From Sideroxydans sp. (GTDB lineage Bacteria > Pseudomonadota > Gammaproteobacteria > Burkholderiales > Gallionellaceae), in contig JAQTUV010000002.1 of the NCBI GenBank assembly GCA_028707175.1, forward strand, positions 248,001 through 312,000: a DNA stretch of 64,000 bases, given 5' to 3'. The notes beneath the pieces were generated by a model, which saw nothing but the letters and a program-made list of their open reading frames with translations, was not told where the DNA came from and did not search any database. Positions 38,027 to 47,086 of this stretch are shown piece by piece. The position numbers were made by a program, and so were the translations under genes. The stretch's first letter is position 1, and the number at the start of each line of letters is the position of its first letter.

Positions 38027-38493
38027 AACTCCTGATCCTCGCGGTGGGCAATAAAATGCCGTCGTGGATCACCGAGGGCTTCAACGAATACGCCAAGCGC
38101 ATGCCGCGCGAGGCCACCATCACCCTCATCGAGATCAAACCCGAAGCACGCAACAGCGGTAAGACTGCAGCGCAGATCATGGAAGCCGAGGCAACTCGCA
38201 TCCGTGCGGCCCTACCCTCTGGCGCGTTCTGTATCGCACTCGATGAGCATGGTGCGACACCCACCACCAAGCAACTCACCCAACAGATGAAAGATTGGAT
38301 GCAGCAAGGGCGTGATGTCGCTTTTGTCATCGGCGGAGCAGACGGCTTGCACGAATCCATCAAACATCAGGCGCAGCATCTGATGGCGCTCTCCGCCTTC
38401 ACGCTGCCGCACGGCATGGTGCGGGTGATATTGGCCGAGCAGTTGTATCGGGCACATAGCTTGATGCACAATCATCCCTATCACCGTGAATAA
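38023..38493 (+). CDS. rlmH: 23S rRNA (pseudouridine-1915 N3) methyltransferase
   Basis: RlmH methylates pseudouridine 1915 in helix 69 of assembled 70S ribosomes. The 156-residue SPOUT-class protein starts [20 protein letters not shown]. It has the SAM-binding knot around [33 protein letters not shown], and the C-terminal [18 protein letters not shown] with NHPYHRE. The length is typical. It overlaps rsfS by four bases and is followed eight bases later by the maf gene. Confidence 0.97.
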   Translation: MKLLILAVGNKMPSWITEGFNEYAKRMPREATITLIEIKPEARNSGKTAAQIMEAEATRIRAALPSGAFCIALDEHGATPTTKQLTQQMKDWMQQGRDVAFVIGGADGLHESIKHQAQHLMALSAFTLPHGMVRVILAEQLYRAHSLMHNHPYHRE

Positions 38494-38501
38494 TCGCCAA
38501 C

Positions 38502-39122
38502 ATGAACAATACACAATCCCGTATCTATCTCGCCTCTCAAAGCCCGCGTCGCCGCGAACTCCTCAAACAGATCGGCGTGCATTACGAGATGCTCTTGTTA
38601 CGTAACAATCCAGAACGAAACGTCGATGTTGACGAAGTGGTACTCAAAGATGAGTTACCGGAGGAATATGTTCTTCGTGTTTGCCGTGAAAAATCCGAGG
38701 CAGCATGGAACTCTATGCTCTGGCGCAACTTGCCTCCCTCGCCGGTTATGACCGCCGACACCATCGTCACAAAAGGGGGCCTTATCCTTGGAAAGCCTAC
38801 CGACAATCAACACGCTAAAGAAATCCTCAGGACATTATCCGGTAGCGAACATCTTGTTATGACCGCTGTCAGCCTCGCATTCGAAGATCGCTATGAATAT
38901 AAGTTGTCGACGACAAAGATCACCTTCGCCGAACTTGATGAAGATCGGATCAATCGTTATATATTTTCCGGCGAGGCAAATGACAAAGCAGGAGCTTACG
39001 GCATTCAAGGTCGCGCAAGCGCGTTCATAGAACGCATTGAAGGAAGTTATTCAGGCGTAGTCGGTTTGCCTTTATACGAGACTGTGCAATTACTTAGATC
39101 ATTCGGTATCGCCACACCATGA
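38502..39122 (+). CDS. maf: Maf-family nucleoside triphosphate pyrophosphatase
   Basis: Maf proteins hydrolyse non-canonical or excess nucleoside triphosphates (dTTP/UTP or m7GTP type). The 206-residue product opens with IYLASQSPRRRELLKQIGV and has VMTADTIVTKGGLILGKP near residue 85, and GAYGIQGRASAFIERIEGSYSGVVGLPL near the end, broken here across residues ~165-192. These match the dTTP/UTP (YhdE) subgroup. It overlaps rng by four bases, matching the maf-rng arrangement of E. coli. Confidence 0.93.
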   Translation: MNNTQSRIYLASQSPRRRELLKQIGVHYEMLLLRNNPERNVDVDEVVLKDELPEEYVLRVCREKSEAAWNSMLWRNLPPSPVMTADTIVTKGGLILGKPTDNQHAKEILRTLSGSEHLVMTAVSLAFEDRYEYKLSTTKITFAELDEDRINRYIFSGEANDKAGAYGIQGRASAFIERIEGSYSGVVGLPLYETVQLLRSFGIATP

Positions 39123-40573
39123 ACGAAGAGATTCTCATCAATGTCACGCCGCAGGAAACGCGCGTTGCCGTGATGCAGCAGGGTATCGTTCAGGAGCTTC
39201 ATATTGAGCGCGGTAGCCAACGAGGCTTAGTCAGCAATGTCTATGTAGGTAAGGTGAAACGTGTCCTGCCCGGTATGCAATCGGCCTTCATCGATATTGG
39301 CTTGGAGCGTTCAGCATTTTTACATGTAGCCGACATCCTTGAAAATCGCATCAATGCCGATCTTGCGAAGCCTATTGAGAAAGTGCTGTTTGAGGGACAG
39401 AACGTACTCGTTCAAGTCATCAAAGATCCGATTGGTACGAAAGGTGCGCGCCTCTCCACCCAACTGAGTTTTGCGGGACGTTTGTTAGTCTACTTACCAC
39501 AAGAATCTCACATCGGCGTGTCGCAACGCATCGAAAACGAGGAAGAGCGCGAGTCCCTCCGCACCAAGTTGCAACAAGTGCTACCTGCCAATCACAAAGG
39601 CGGCTACATCATCCGCACCATGGCAGAAGGTGCAACGGATGAAGAATTGCGTACCGACATCGCCTATCTGGATAAGTTATGGGCCAATCTCCAACAACAT
39701 TCCATACAGCTACCCGCACCGTCCTTGCTCTATAAAGAACTGGATATCAGCTTGCGAGTCTTGCGTGATTTCGTGAATGAAGGCGTGAAGCGCATATTGG
39801 TAGACTCCCGCGAAACCAGCAACCGCATGAAAACCTTTGCGGGCGATTACATCAGCTCCGCAGCTACATTAGTCGATCACTACATTGGTGCGCGCCCGCT
39901 TTTTGATTTATACGGCGTGGAAGAAGAAATCGAACGTGCGCTATCCAAACGCGTCGATCTTAAATCTGGCGGCTATCTCATCATTGATCAGACCGAAGCA
40001 TTAACGACAGTCGATGTGAACACGGGGGGCTTCGTGGGCGGTCGCAACTTCGATGACACTATTTTTAAAACCAACTTAGAAGCCGCACAGGTCATCGCAA
40101 GGCAACTTCGTTTACGTAACCTAGGCGGCATCATCATCTGCGACTTCATTGATATGGATTCGACCGAGCACCGCGATGCAGTGCTGGAAGAGTTCAAAAA
40201 GATGCTGGCACACGACCGCACCCGAGTCAGCGTCAATGGATTCTCTGCATTAGGATTGGTCGAAATGACGCGCAAGCGCACTCGAGAAAGCCTAGCCCAC
40301 GTACTGTGCCAACCTTGCCCCACCTGCCAAGGACGAGGCGAAGTGAAAACCGCCCAGACCGTGTGTTATCAAATCATGCGCGAGATCCTTCGCGAAGCCC
40401 GCCAATTCAATGCCCGTGAATATCGCATCTTGGCTTCCCAACAAGTCATCGACCTGTTTCTAGATGAGGAATCACCCGGCTTAGCGCAGCTTTCTGACTT
40501 CATCGAGAAACCTGTCTCGCTACAAGTAGAGACACTGTATTGCCAAGAACAATACGATGTCATCCTAATGTAG
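39119..40573 (+). CDS. rng: Ribonuclease G
   Basis: RNase G is an endoribonuclease that matures the 5' end of 16S rRNA and decays some mRNAs. The 484-residue protein has the N-terminal MNEEILINVTPQETRVAVM, the S1 domain (VYVGKVKRVLPGMQSAFIDIG and RSAFLHVADI), the catalytic DNase I-like part with TVDVNTGGFVGG and IIICDFIDMD near residues 300-345, and the zinc-link CPTC-type motif (LCQPCPTCQGRG) near 400. It lacks the long C-terminal scaffold of RNase E. It is the last gene of the aceEF-nadD-rsfS-rlmH-maf-rng series. Confidence 0.96.
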   Translation: MNEEILINVTPQETRVAVMQQGIVQELHIERGSQRGLVSNVYVGKVKRVLPGMQSAFIDIGLERSAFLHVADILENRINADLAKPIEKVLFEGQNVLVQVIKDPIGTKGARLSTQLSFAGRLLVYLPQESHIGVSQRIENEEERESLRTKLQQVLPANHKGGYIIRTMAEGATDEELRTDIAYLDKLWANLQQHSIQLPAPSLLYKELDISLRVLRDFVNEGVKRILVDSRETSNRMKTFAGDYISSAATLVDHYIGARPLFDLYGVEEEIERALSKRVDLKSGGYLIIDQTEALTTVDVNTGGFVGGRNFDDTIFKTNLEAAQVIARQLRLRNLGGIIICDFIDMDSTEHRDAVLEEFKKMLAHDRTRVSVNGFSALGLVEMTRKRTRESLAHVLCQPCPTCQGRGEVKTAQTVCYQIMREILREARQFNAREYRILASQQVIDLFLDEESPGLAQLSDFIEKPVSLQVETLYCQEQYDVILM

Positions 40574-40595
40574 ATTAGCTGCGTTTACCTCAGCC

Positions 40596-40616
40596 AAGTC
40601 GAATACAATTCGACTT
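40596..40616. repeat. Perfect inverted repeat between rng and carbonic anhydrase
   Basis: AAGTCGAAT and ATTCGACTT pair exactly around ACA. It lies 22 bases after the rng stop and about 57 bases before the next ATG. No T run follows, so it could be a weak terminator or an operator for the carbonic anhydrase gene. Confidence 0.6.
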
Positions 40617-40673
40617 GCGCCGGCAATGACCGGTGGCTTTAAAACCATACAAAATCGCTCAGGGAGAATCTCT

Positions 40674-41399
40674 ATGTTGAAGAAGCACTTGGCTGGCCTA
40701 TTGGCAGCCGCCTGTATCGCCACACCTTTCACAGTCATCGCTCACGAACACGGCGAAGCAGCCGTAGCACGTTCGTTTATCAAAGACATCCAAGCTGTTG
40801 AAGGCACCTATGCAAAAGAGCACGGTGCAACCTTTTTCCAAGAACTGGCAAAAGGCCAACACCCACGTGCAACTGTAGTGACTTGCTCTGACTCTCGCGT
40901 ACACACCAACATGTTGGATCAAAGCCCAGAAGGCGATCTGTTCATGATTCGAGACATCGGTAATCAAATCGCTACTGCAAAAGGTTCTGTCGAATACGGC
41001 ATCAACCATCTTGGTTCTTCCTTGCTGATCATCATCGGCCACTCACGTTGTGGGGCTATCGCTGCTGCAAGTGGCGACTACTCTTCTTTGGAACCCGCTA
41101 TCAAAAAAGAGTTGGATACCATCACGATCAAAAAAGGCATCGCAAGCATTGATGGCGTGAAAGCTAACGTCAACAACCAAGTTGCCGCAGCAATGGAAGA
41201 ATATGAAGAAGCTGTTAAAGAAGGACACTTGCTGATCGTTGGCGCAGTGTACGACTTCGCAGATGATATGAAGCAAGGTGCGGGCAAACTGAACCTCGTG
41301 AACGTGAATGGCCAAACCGACGCTGCAAAAATGCAAGCGGAACTGACACGTAAAGACATCGCAGATGAGACAGATGCAGTGAATCACAAGCATCACTAA
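40674..41399 (+). CDS. Exported beta-class carbonic anhydrase (1)
   Basis: Carbonic anhydrase interconverts CO2 and bicarbonate. From the ATG at 40674 (AGGGAG ten bases upstream) the precursor has 241 residues, with a signal peptide (MLKKHLAGLLAAACIATPFT, cleavage near VIA-HE) that puts the enzyme in the periplasm. The zinc site of the beta class is complete: Cys71 and Asp73-x-Arg75 in TCSDSRVHTN, and His123-x-x-Cys126 in GHSRCGAI. The C-terminus is His-rich (NHKHH). It is followed by a strong terminator and then by a second, related gene. An exported form suggests CO2 or pH handling outside the cytoplasm. Confidence 0.93.
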   Translation: MLKKHLAGLLAAACIATPFTVIAHEHGEAAVARSFIKDIQAVEGTYAKEHGATFFQELAKGQHPRATVVTCSDSRVHTNMLDQSPEGDLFMIRDIGNQIATAKGSVEYGINHLGSSLLIIIGHSRCGAIAAASGDYSSLEPAIKKELDTITIKKGIASIDGVKANVNNQVAAAMEEYEEAVKEGHLLIVGAVYDFADDMKQGAGKLNLVNVNGQTDAAKMQAELTRKDIADETDAVNHKHH

Positions 41400-41411
41400 G
41401 CGATATCACCC

Positions 41412-41440
41412 AAAAAAGCCGGCGCAAGCCGGCTTTTTTT
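41412..41440 (+). terminator. Terminator behind carbonic anhydrase 1
   Basis: GCCGGC-GCAA-GCCGGC is flanked by a run of six A and a run of seven T, so the extended stem is strong and the signal is a classical rho-independent terminator. It ends the transcript of the first carbonic anhydrase gene. Confidence 0.92.
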
Positions 41441-41558
41441 ACGTCTAACGCCAACCTAGCCGCCTGATAAATAGGCTATTTTTTATGCTCTTTTCTACGC
41501 TTGACGGTTTTCAGCAAGGGATATTCTGAATCATCCCCATATTGCTGACAGGTGCGAC

Positions 41559-42425
41559 ATGAACTACTTTAGAACAATTTTCCTTATCTGCGGATTAGCC
41601 CTCGGACTTCATGCCCAAGCCGAAGATACGCATGAAACCAAGGGGGCTGCGGATCAAAACACCGTCATCATCAACTTCTTAAATGAACTGAAGGCTGACA
41701 ACAGTGTGTACATGGTGCAACACAAAATTGAGTTTTTCGCAGGGCTCTCCAAAGGACAAACCCCTAAAGCAACCGTTGTGACCTGCGCTGATTCAAGAGT
41801 ACAAGCCAATATGTTCGATCGCGCACCAGAAGGTGATTTGTTCACGATTCGCAATATCGGCAATCAACTTGTCACCGCCGAAGGCTCTGTCGAATATGGC
41901 GTGCATCACCTGCACACGCCGATCCTACTTTTCATCGGTCACTCCCGTTGCGGTGCCATTGCAGCGGTTGGTGGGAATTATTCAAAAGAATCTGCTGCCA
42001 TCAAAAAAGAATTAGACACCATCGACATCCCCGCTGATATTGGCAATATGGAAGGCGTAAAAGCCAACGTGAACAACCAAGTCACTGGCGCGATGGAAAA
42101 GTTTTCGGAGGAAATTGAATCGGGCCACCTTGTCGTAATTGGCGCAGTGATGGATTTTGCAGATGACTTACATCAAGGTGCGGGAAAGCTGCATGTCATC
42201 AATATCAACGGGAAAACCGATTCCAATTTGCTTGAGAATGCTCGTGCACTGCTTACCCCTAAAAAAGCTAAAGTAAGTAGCGAACCCCGCCCTGAAAAAC
42301 ATGCAGAAACAACTGCTGTCACCCACGAGCAAGCTGAGGCACCAGTTGCCAAACCTAAAGTGAAAGCCCCGAAAAAAGTGGTCACTGAACACACCGATTC
42401 GCAGGAACCAGCAGAGCACCACTAA
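41559..42425 (+). CDS. Exported beta-class carbonic anhydrase (2) with charged C-terminal tail
   Basis: This paralogue of the preceding gene has 288 residues with a signal peptide (MNYFRTIFLICGLALGLHAQ-AE). The catalytic set is again complete: Cys76, Asp78 and Arg80 in TCADSRVQAN, and His128/Cys131 in GHSRCGAIAAVGG. The core aligns with carbonic anhydrase 1 from end to end. After about residue 235 it carries an extra tail of ~50 residues rich in Lys, Pro, Ala and Glu (LTPKKAKVSS, then VAKPKVKAPKKV), which is likely disordered and could bind other cell-envelope parts. It has its own 120-bp upstream region after a terminator. Confidence 0.92.
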   Translation: MNYFRTIFLICGLALGLHAQAEDTHETKGAADQNTVIINFLNELKADNSVYMVQHKIEFFAGLSKGQTPKATVVTCADSRVQANMFDRAPEGDLFTIRNIGNQLVTAEGSVEYGVHHLHTPILLFIGHSRCGAIAAVGGNYSKESAAIKKELDTIDIPADIGNMEGVKANVNNQVTGAMEKFSEEIESGHLVVIGAVMDFADDLHQGAGKLHVININGKTDSNLLENARALLTPKKAKVSSEPRPEKHAETTAVTHEQAEAPVAKPKVKAPKKVVTEHTDSQEPAEHH

Positions 42426-42578
42426 ACAGCGATTCGTTCAACTTGGCGCAATGTAACCTTGAACGTCACAGCAAGAAAATTTCAGCAATGCTTCATTGGT
42501 TGCCCCTCTATCGGAGGGGCTGCCAATCGAATCTTCAGTACATCACCGTAAGCCCACTGATCTCGCCATCACGGCGGC

Positions 42579-43148
42579 TCACAACAACCTTTGCGTCGCT
42601 TGCTCCAAACCCGCGACCGGAATAATCAGAATGAGTTGGCACAGGATGAATAAAACCAACACCGACAAATCAACCCGTCCGACCAGTGGAACCATCCGGC
42701 GAATAGGCGCCAAGAATGGCTGGTTCACAGCAGCCAGCATCGGTGACAGCGGCGTATGTGGATTGACCCAAGACAAAATGGCCTCAGCCAGCAATGTGGC
42801 GATCAACAAATAGACGCTCAATTTCAGCAGCTTCACCGCTGTCCATGCCAGCAAACCAACTAGCGGAAAACCTTCGAACGGATAACCCTGAACAAACAAG
42901 AATAAAACGAGATACACCAACTCAACCGCAAATGCCAAAGCCAAAGTAGCCGTATCGAGCCCCCATATCGCGGGCACATAACGACGAGCTTTCAACACAA
43001 CAAAATCAGTAAGCGCCATGATGAACTCACCAATAGGATTGTGCATCGGGGCTCTTAGCCAAACCGCATGGAAACGGAATAACAAAACCGCCGCAAAGGG
43101 TTGCACCAAAGCATCGATTAAAAAAGAAATAGCTTCAGCGAACATCAT
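42579..43148 (-). CDS. YggT-family integral membrane protein
   Basis: The 189-residue protein has two YGGT repeats, each a pair of membrane helices: FLIDALVQPFAAVLLFRFH early and LIATLLAEAILSWVN late, followed by NQPFLAPIRRMVPLVGRVDLS, the family's most conserved segment. The function is not settled; in other bacteria YggT-type proteins affect osmotic tolerance or membrane organisation. Its start overlaps the proC stop by four bases, so yggS-proC-yggT is one transcript. A GCCCCTC/GAGGGGC hairpin at about 42500-42517 lies beyond its stop. Confidence 0.85.
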   Translation of the reverse strand: MMFAEAISFLIDALVQPFAAVLLFRFHAVWLRAPMHNPIGEFIMALTDFVVLKARRYVPAIWGLDTATLALAFAVELVYLVLFLFVQGYPFEGFPLVGLLAWTAVKLLKLSVYLLIATLLAEAILSWVNPHTPLSPMLAAVNQPFLAPIRRMVPLVGRVDLSVLVLFILCQLILIIPVAGLEQATQRLL

Positions 43149-43957
43149 GCGCCCTTCCCTAATTCATCGCCCAATTCAGCCGAACGTTGAGCGGCCGCAT
43201 GCGCCGCAGCGATGATATGTTGTTTAACTTGATTGGATTCCATACTAAGTAAAGCGCGCTCCGTCGTGCCATTCTTAGACGTCACTCGCGCCCGCAAAGT
43301 GGCCACCTCATCCGTACTGGATACAGCCAACTTTGCTGCGCCAATAAATGTATCCAGCACCAACTGTCTCGCTTGCAACTCATCCAGCCCTAATTCGCGC
43401 GCCGCTTGCTGCATAGACTCGATGAAATAAAACACGTAAGCAGGACCACTTCCCGATATCGCGGTCACACCGTCGAGCAAAGATTCTTCATCAACCCACA
43501 ACGTCGTGCCAACCGCCTCCAAGATCGCTTCAGCACGTTCCCGCTCCGCAGGCTTCACCGCTGGCAAAGCATACAAACCGGTCACACCGTGGCGAATCAG
43601 TGCCGGCGTGTTCGGCATGGTTCGAACGATATTCTGCGTTGCTAACCAGCGTGAGATATCTTCAGCACGGATGCCGGCCGCAATCGAAATGACCAATTTA
43701 TCTTTCAAAATCGGAGCCAATTCGGCACACACTGCGCGTAGCTGTTGTGGCTTGACCGCCAATACGATGGTGTCGCAATGCGCCACCGCCTCATGCATAT
43801 CGACTGTTGCACGTACAGCGAACTCTTCATGCAACTCGACACAACGCTGTACATCGACCTCCACAACGCGCAACTTTGAAGGTGCATAGCCACGCTTGAC
43901 CAAGCCGCCTATCAAGGCTTTCGCCATATTCCCGCCACCCACAAAACAAATATTCAT
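43145..43957 (-). CDS. proC: Pyrroline-5-carboxylate reductase
   Basis: ProC reduces pyrroline-5-carboxylate to proline with NAD(P)H. The 270-residue protein has the Rossmann start MNICFVGGGNMAKALIGGL, VLAVKPQQL near residue 68, VRTMPNTPALIRHGVTGL near 115, and the family signature in the C-terminal half, DGVTAISGSGPAYVFYFIE followed by VTSKNGTTERAL. It lies between yggS and yggT with four-base overlaps at both ends. Confidence 0.95.
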   Translation of the reverse strand: MNICFVGGGNMAKALIGGLVKRGYAPSKLRVVEVDVQRCVELHEEFAVRATVDMHEAVAHCDTIVLAVKPQQLRAVCAELAPILKDKLVISIAAGIRAEDISRWLATQNIVRTMPNTPALIRHGVTGLYALPAVKPAERERAEAILEAVGTTLWVDEESLLDGVTAISGSGPAYVFYFIESMQQAARELGLDELQARQLVLDTFIGAAKLAVSSTDEVATLRARVTSKNGTTERALLSMESNQVKQHIIAAAHAAAQRSAELGDELGKGA

Positions 43958-44652
43958 ATCTTCTCTCCGTAATCTCGTTTTCCAAAGATTGCCGTACCGA
44001 TGCGCACCATTGTTGCGCCTTCGTGAATCGCAGCAGTAAAGTCGTGTGACATCCCCATCGAAAGCGTATCCAGCGACAAACCTTCACTCTTTAATGCATC
44101 AAATAATGTCCGCACCTTCGCAAACTGCCGACGTTGCTCCGCCACATCATCAGTCGGCGCAGGAATCGCCATCAATCCTCTTAAGTTTAGACGCGGAAGC
44201 TGCACAACTTGCAAAGCTAATTGCACCAACGCCTCTGCATCCACGCCGCTTTTACTCTCTTCGCCGCTGACATTCACTTGCAAACATATATTCAACGGAG
44301 GCAATTGATCGGGGCGTTGCGCGGATAGTCGCTCTGCGATCTTTAATCGCTCCACCCCGTGTACCCATAAAAAATTTTCTGCGATGAGACGCGTCTTATT
44401 GCTTTGGATCGGGCCGATGAAATGCCACACCAAAGGAAGATCACGTAATGCCTCAATCTTCTCAACAGCTTCCTGCACATAATTCTCGCCAAATGCCACT
44501 TGCCCCGCCTGAAATGCCTCCCGCACAGCCTGCGCCGGAAAGGTCTTGCTCACGGCCAAAAGCTGCACTTCTTCGGGCCCCCGATGAGCAGCAAGAGCTG
44601 CTTGCAAAATGGCTTCGCGGGTCGCTTGCAAGTTAGAGAGGATTGCAGTCAT
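43954..44652 (-). CDS. PLP homeostasis protein, YggS family
   Basis: This PLP-binding protein of the COG0325 family balances vitamin B6 and amino/keto acid pools. The 232-residue protein is a single alanine-racemase-like barrel. The PLP lysine is in LLAVSKTFPAQAV near residue 35. Other conserved parts are FGENYVQEAVEKIEAL, WHFIGPIQSNK, and SMGMSHDFTAAIHEGATMVRIG with GTAIFG at the end. It starts 52 bases from pilT on the other strand and overlaps proC by four bases. Confidence 0.92.
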   Translation of the reverse strand: MTAILSNLQATREAILQAALAAHRGPEEVQLLAVSKTFPAQAVREAFQAGQVAFGENYVQEAVEKIEALRDLPLVWHFIGPIQSNKTRLIAENFLWVHGVERLKIAERLSAQRPDQLPPLNICLQVNVSGEESKSGVDAEALVQLALQVVQLPRLNLRGLMAIPAPTDDVAEQRRQFAKVRTLFDALKSEGLSLDTLSMGMSHDFTAAIHEGATMVRIGTAIFGKRDYGEKI

Positions 44653-44704
44653 AATCGTCCGGACAGTGGCTTTTCAACGCAGTTTTATTGCTCAAGGATT
44701 ATAT

Positions 44705-45748
44705 ATGGATATCACCGAACTGCTCGCCTTCGGCGTGAAGAACAAAGCCTCCGACTTACACCTCTCCGCAGGCTTGCCTCCGATGATTCGTGTACACGGT
44801 GACATGCGCCGCATCAACCTGCCCGCTATGGACCATAAAGAGGTTCACGCCATGATGTACGACATCATGAACGATGGACAGCGTAAGCATTACGAAGAGA
44901 ATAAAGAAGTCGATTTCTCTTTTGAAGTACCCAATCTCGCTCGCTTCCGCGTCAATGCATTCATTCAGAATCGTGGAGCAGGTGCGGTGATGCGTACTAT
45001 TCCTTCAAAGATTATGTCATTAGAGGAACTCAAGGCCCCTAAGATCTTTGAATCCATCGCCGAAACCCCTCGCGGCTTGGTACTGGTAACTGGCCCTACT
45101 GGCTCAGGTAAATCAACCACTCTTGCTGCCATGGTGAATCACATCAATGAAAAGGACATGGGCCATATCTTGACGGTGGAAGACCCAATTGAGTTCGTCC
45201 ACGAATCAAAGAAATCGCTGGTCAACCAACGTGAAGTCGGCCCGCATACCTTGTCGTTCAATAACGCCTTACGTTCAGCCTTACGTGAAGATCCGGACGT
45301 CATTCTCGTCGGCGAAATGCGCGACTTAGAAACCATTCGGTTGGCCATGACAGCAGCAGAAACGGGGCACTTGGTATTCGGTACGCTACACACCAGCTCT
45401 GCCGCGAAAACCATCGACCGTATCATCGACGTGTTCCCCGCCGATGAAAAAGAAATGGTACGTGCGATGCTGTCTGAATCGCTACGTGCTGTCATCTCAC
45501 AAACACTCCTCAAAACCAAAGATGGCACAGGCCGTGCTGCCGCACACGAAATCATGTTGTGCACCCCCGCCATTCGCAACCTGATTCGTGAAGCTAAAGT
45601 GCCGCAAATGTATTCGGCTATTCAAACTGGCGGCAGTATCGGCATGCAGACCCTAGACCAGTGCCTGACTGACATGGTCAAGCGCGGCGTAGTCAGTTCA
45701 GCTGAAGCACGAAGCAAAGCGGCAAACAAAGACCTGTTCCCAGGCTAA
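44705..45748 (+). CDS. pilT: Type IV pilus retraction ATPase PilT
   Basis: PilT is the hexameric ATPase that depolymerises type IV pili, driving twitching motility and DNA uptake. The start is the ATG at 44705 (MDITELLAFGVKNKASDLHL), with AAGGA upstream, giving 347 residues. Key motifs are LVTGPTGSGKSTT (Walker A) near residue 130, the Asp box EDPIEFVHE, Walker B ILVGEMRDLETIR near 200, the His box GTLHTSSAAKTIDR, and the retraction-specific TPAIRNLIRE near 290. pilU follows after a 52-base spacer. Confidence 0.97.
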   Translation: MDITELLAFGVKNKASDLHLSAGLPPMIRVHGDMRRINLPAMDHKEVHAMMYDIMNDGQRKHYEENKEVDFSFEVPNLARFRVNAFIQNRGAGAVMRTIPSKIMSLEELKAPKIFESIAETPRGLVLVTGPTGSGKSTTLAAMVNHINEKDMGHILTVEDPIEFVHESKKSLVNQREVGPHTLSFNNALRSALREDPDVILVGEMRDLETIRLAMTAAETGHLVFGTLHTSSAAKTIDRIIDVFPADEKEMVRAMLSESLRAVISQTLLKTKDGTGRAAAHEIMLCTPAIRNLIREAKVPQMYSAIQTGGSIGMQTLDQCLTDMVKRGVVSSAEARSKAANKDLFPG

Positions 45749-45800
45749 GCAACACCTCAAATTACGAAAATAAAAAAGACAGTCCCATTAGGAGCGAAAC

Positions 45801-46937
45801 ATGGAAAGAGATCAAGCCACCGAGCTGATTCATAATTTATTACGCGGCATGGTTTCGCAAAAAGCATCCGATCTTTTTATCACTGCAGGCTTTCCGCCCG
45901 CCTTCAAGATCGATGGAAAGATGACGCCTGTATCACCTCAAGCGCTGTCACAGCAACACACGCAAGAACTTGCGCGCAGCATCATGAATGACCGTCAAGC
46001 AGCCGAATTCGAGTCTTCTCATGAATGTAATTTTGCGATCAGCCCACCAGGTATCGGTAGATTCCGCGTCAACGTCTTCATGCAACAACAGCGTGTCGGC
46101 ATGGTGTTGCGTACCATCACAACCAAGATTCCCGACTTCGAAACCATTGGCCTCCCTCCCGTCCTAAAAGACGTCGTGATGACTAAACGTGGCTTAGTGA
46201 TTCTTGTCGGAGGAACAGGCTCAGGTAAATCAACATCGCTGGCTGCGATGTTAGGTTATCGCAACCGCAACAGTCACGGCCATATCATCACAATTGAAGA
46301 TCCTGTCGAATATGTTCATGAGCACGACAAGAGCATGATCACTCACCGCGAGATCGGCGTGGACACTGACAATTGGCACAACGCATTGAAGAACACGCTG
46401 CGCCAAGCGCCTGATGTGATTCTGATTGGCGAAATCCGTGATCGTGAAACGATGGAATATGCCGTCGCTTTTGCTGAAACTGGCCACCTATGCATGGCCA
46501 CCCTTCACGCAAACAGTGCCAACCAAGCGTTGGATCGCATCATCAACTTCTTCCCCGAAGAGCGACGCGAACAACTGCTCATGGATCTGTCACTGAACGT
46601 CAAAGCCATCATCTCGCAACGCCTCATCCCTAAACGAGATGGCGTTGGTCGTGCTGCTGCATTCGAAATTTTGCTCAACTCTCCACTCATCTCCGACCTG
46701 ATCTTCAAAGGTGACGTACACGAGATCAAAGAAGTCATGGCCAAATCACGTGAGATCGGCATGATGACATTCGACCAAGCGCTGTTTGATTTGCATGAAA
46801 GCGGGGCCATCGGATACGAAGAGGCGCTTAAGAACGCCGACTCCGTCAACGATCTGCGTCTCAAGATCAAACTACAAGGTCAGAATACAAAAGACCGCGA
46901 TGTAATGAGTGGGCTTGATCATTTGAGAATGACCTAA
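45801..46937 (+). CDS. pilU: PilT-like retraction ATPase PilU
   Basis: PilU is a PilT paralogue that adds retraction force in a PilT-dependent way. The 378-residue protein begins MERDQATELIHNLLRGMVSQ. It has LVGGTGSGKSTS (Walker A) near residue 135, EDPVEYVHEHDKSMI, the Walker B region ILIGEIRDRETMEYA and TLHANSANQALDRIINFFPEERR. The C-terminal extension ending in DVMSGLDHLRMT is typical of PilU. In place of the PilT AIRNLIRE motif it has SPLISDLIFKGD. A strong terminator follows. Confidence 0.95.
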   Translation: MERDQATELIHNLLRGMVSQKASDLFITAGFPPAFKIDGKMTPVSPQALSQQHTQELARSIMNDRQAAEFESSHECNFAISPPGIGRFRVNVFMQQQRVGMVLRTITTKIPDFETIGLPPVLKDVVMTKRGLVILVGGTGSGKSTSLAAMLGYRNRNSHGHIITIEDPVEYVHEHDKSMITHREIGVDTDNWHNALKNTLRQAPDVILIGEIRDRETMEYAVAFAETGHLCMATLHANSANQALDRIINFFPEERREQLLMDLSLNVKAIISQRLIPKRDGVGRAAAFEILLNSPLISDLIFKGDVHEIKEVMAKSREIGMMTFDQALFDLHESGAIGYEEALKNADSVNDLRLKIKLQGQNTKDRDVMSGLDHLRMT

Positions 46938-46952
46938 AAATACAGCCTCAAT

Positions 46953-46988
46953 AAAAAACCGCGCTGCAATTCACAGCGCGGTTTTTTT
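46953..46988 (+). terminator. Terminator of pilT-pilU
   Basis: CCGCGCTG and CAGCGCGG pair around a short loop, with six A before and seven T after. It lies 16 bases past the pilU stop. Confidence 0.93.
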
Positions 46989-47032
46989 ACGTTCTCAATA
47001 TCTGCATAAGGCCTGTATTCGCCAGACACTCA

Positions 47033-47068
47033 AAACACAAAGGGACTAAAAAGTCCCTTTGTGTTTTT
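47033..47068 (-). terminator. Terminator of pstS
   Basis: A long inverted repeat, AAACACAAAGGGACT paired with AGTCCCTTTGTGTTT around a few A, lies 18 bases past the pstS stop. T runs flank it on both strands, so it works for pstS and may back up the pilU terminator. It separates pstS from any downstream gene, so no pstCAB transcript continues here. Confidence 0.88.
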
Positions 47069-47086
47069 GAAACATTACTTCAAGAA

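Noticed and set aside
39119-40573. Reading the ribonuclease as RNase E
   Set aside because: The protein ends soon after the zinc-link motif at 484 residues and lacks the long C-terminal scaffold; its position behind maf fits RNase G.
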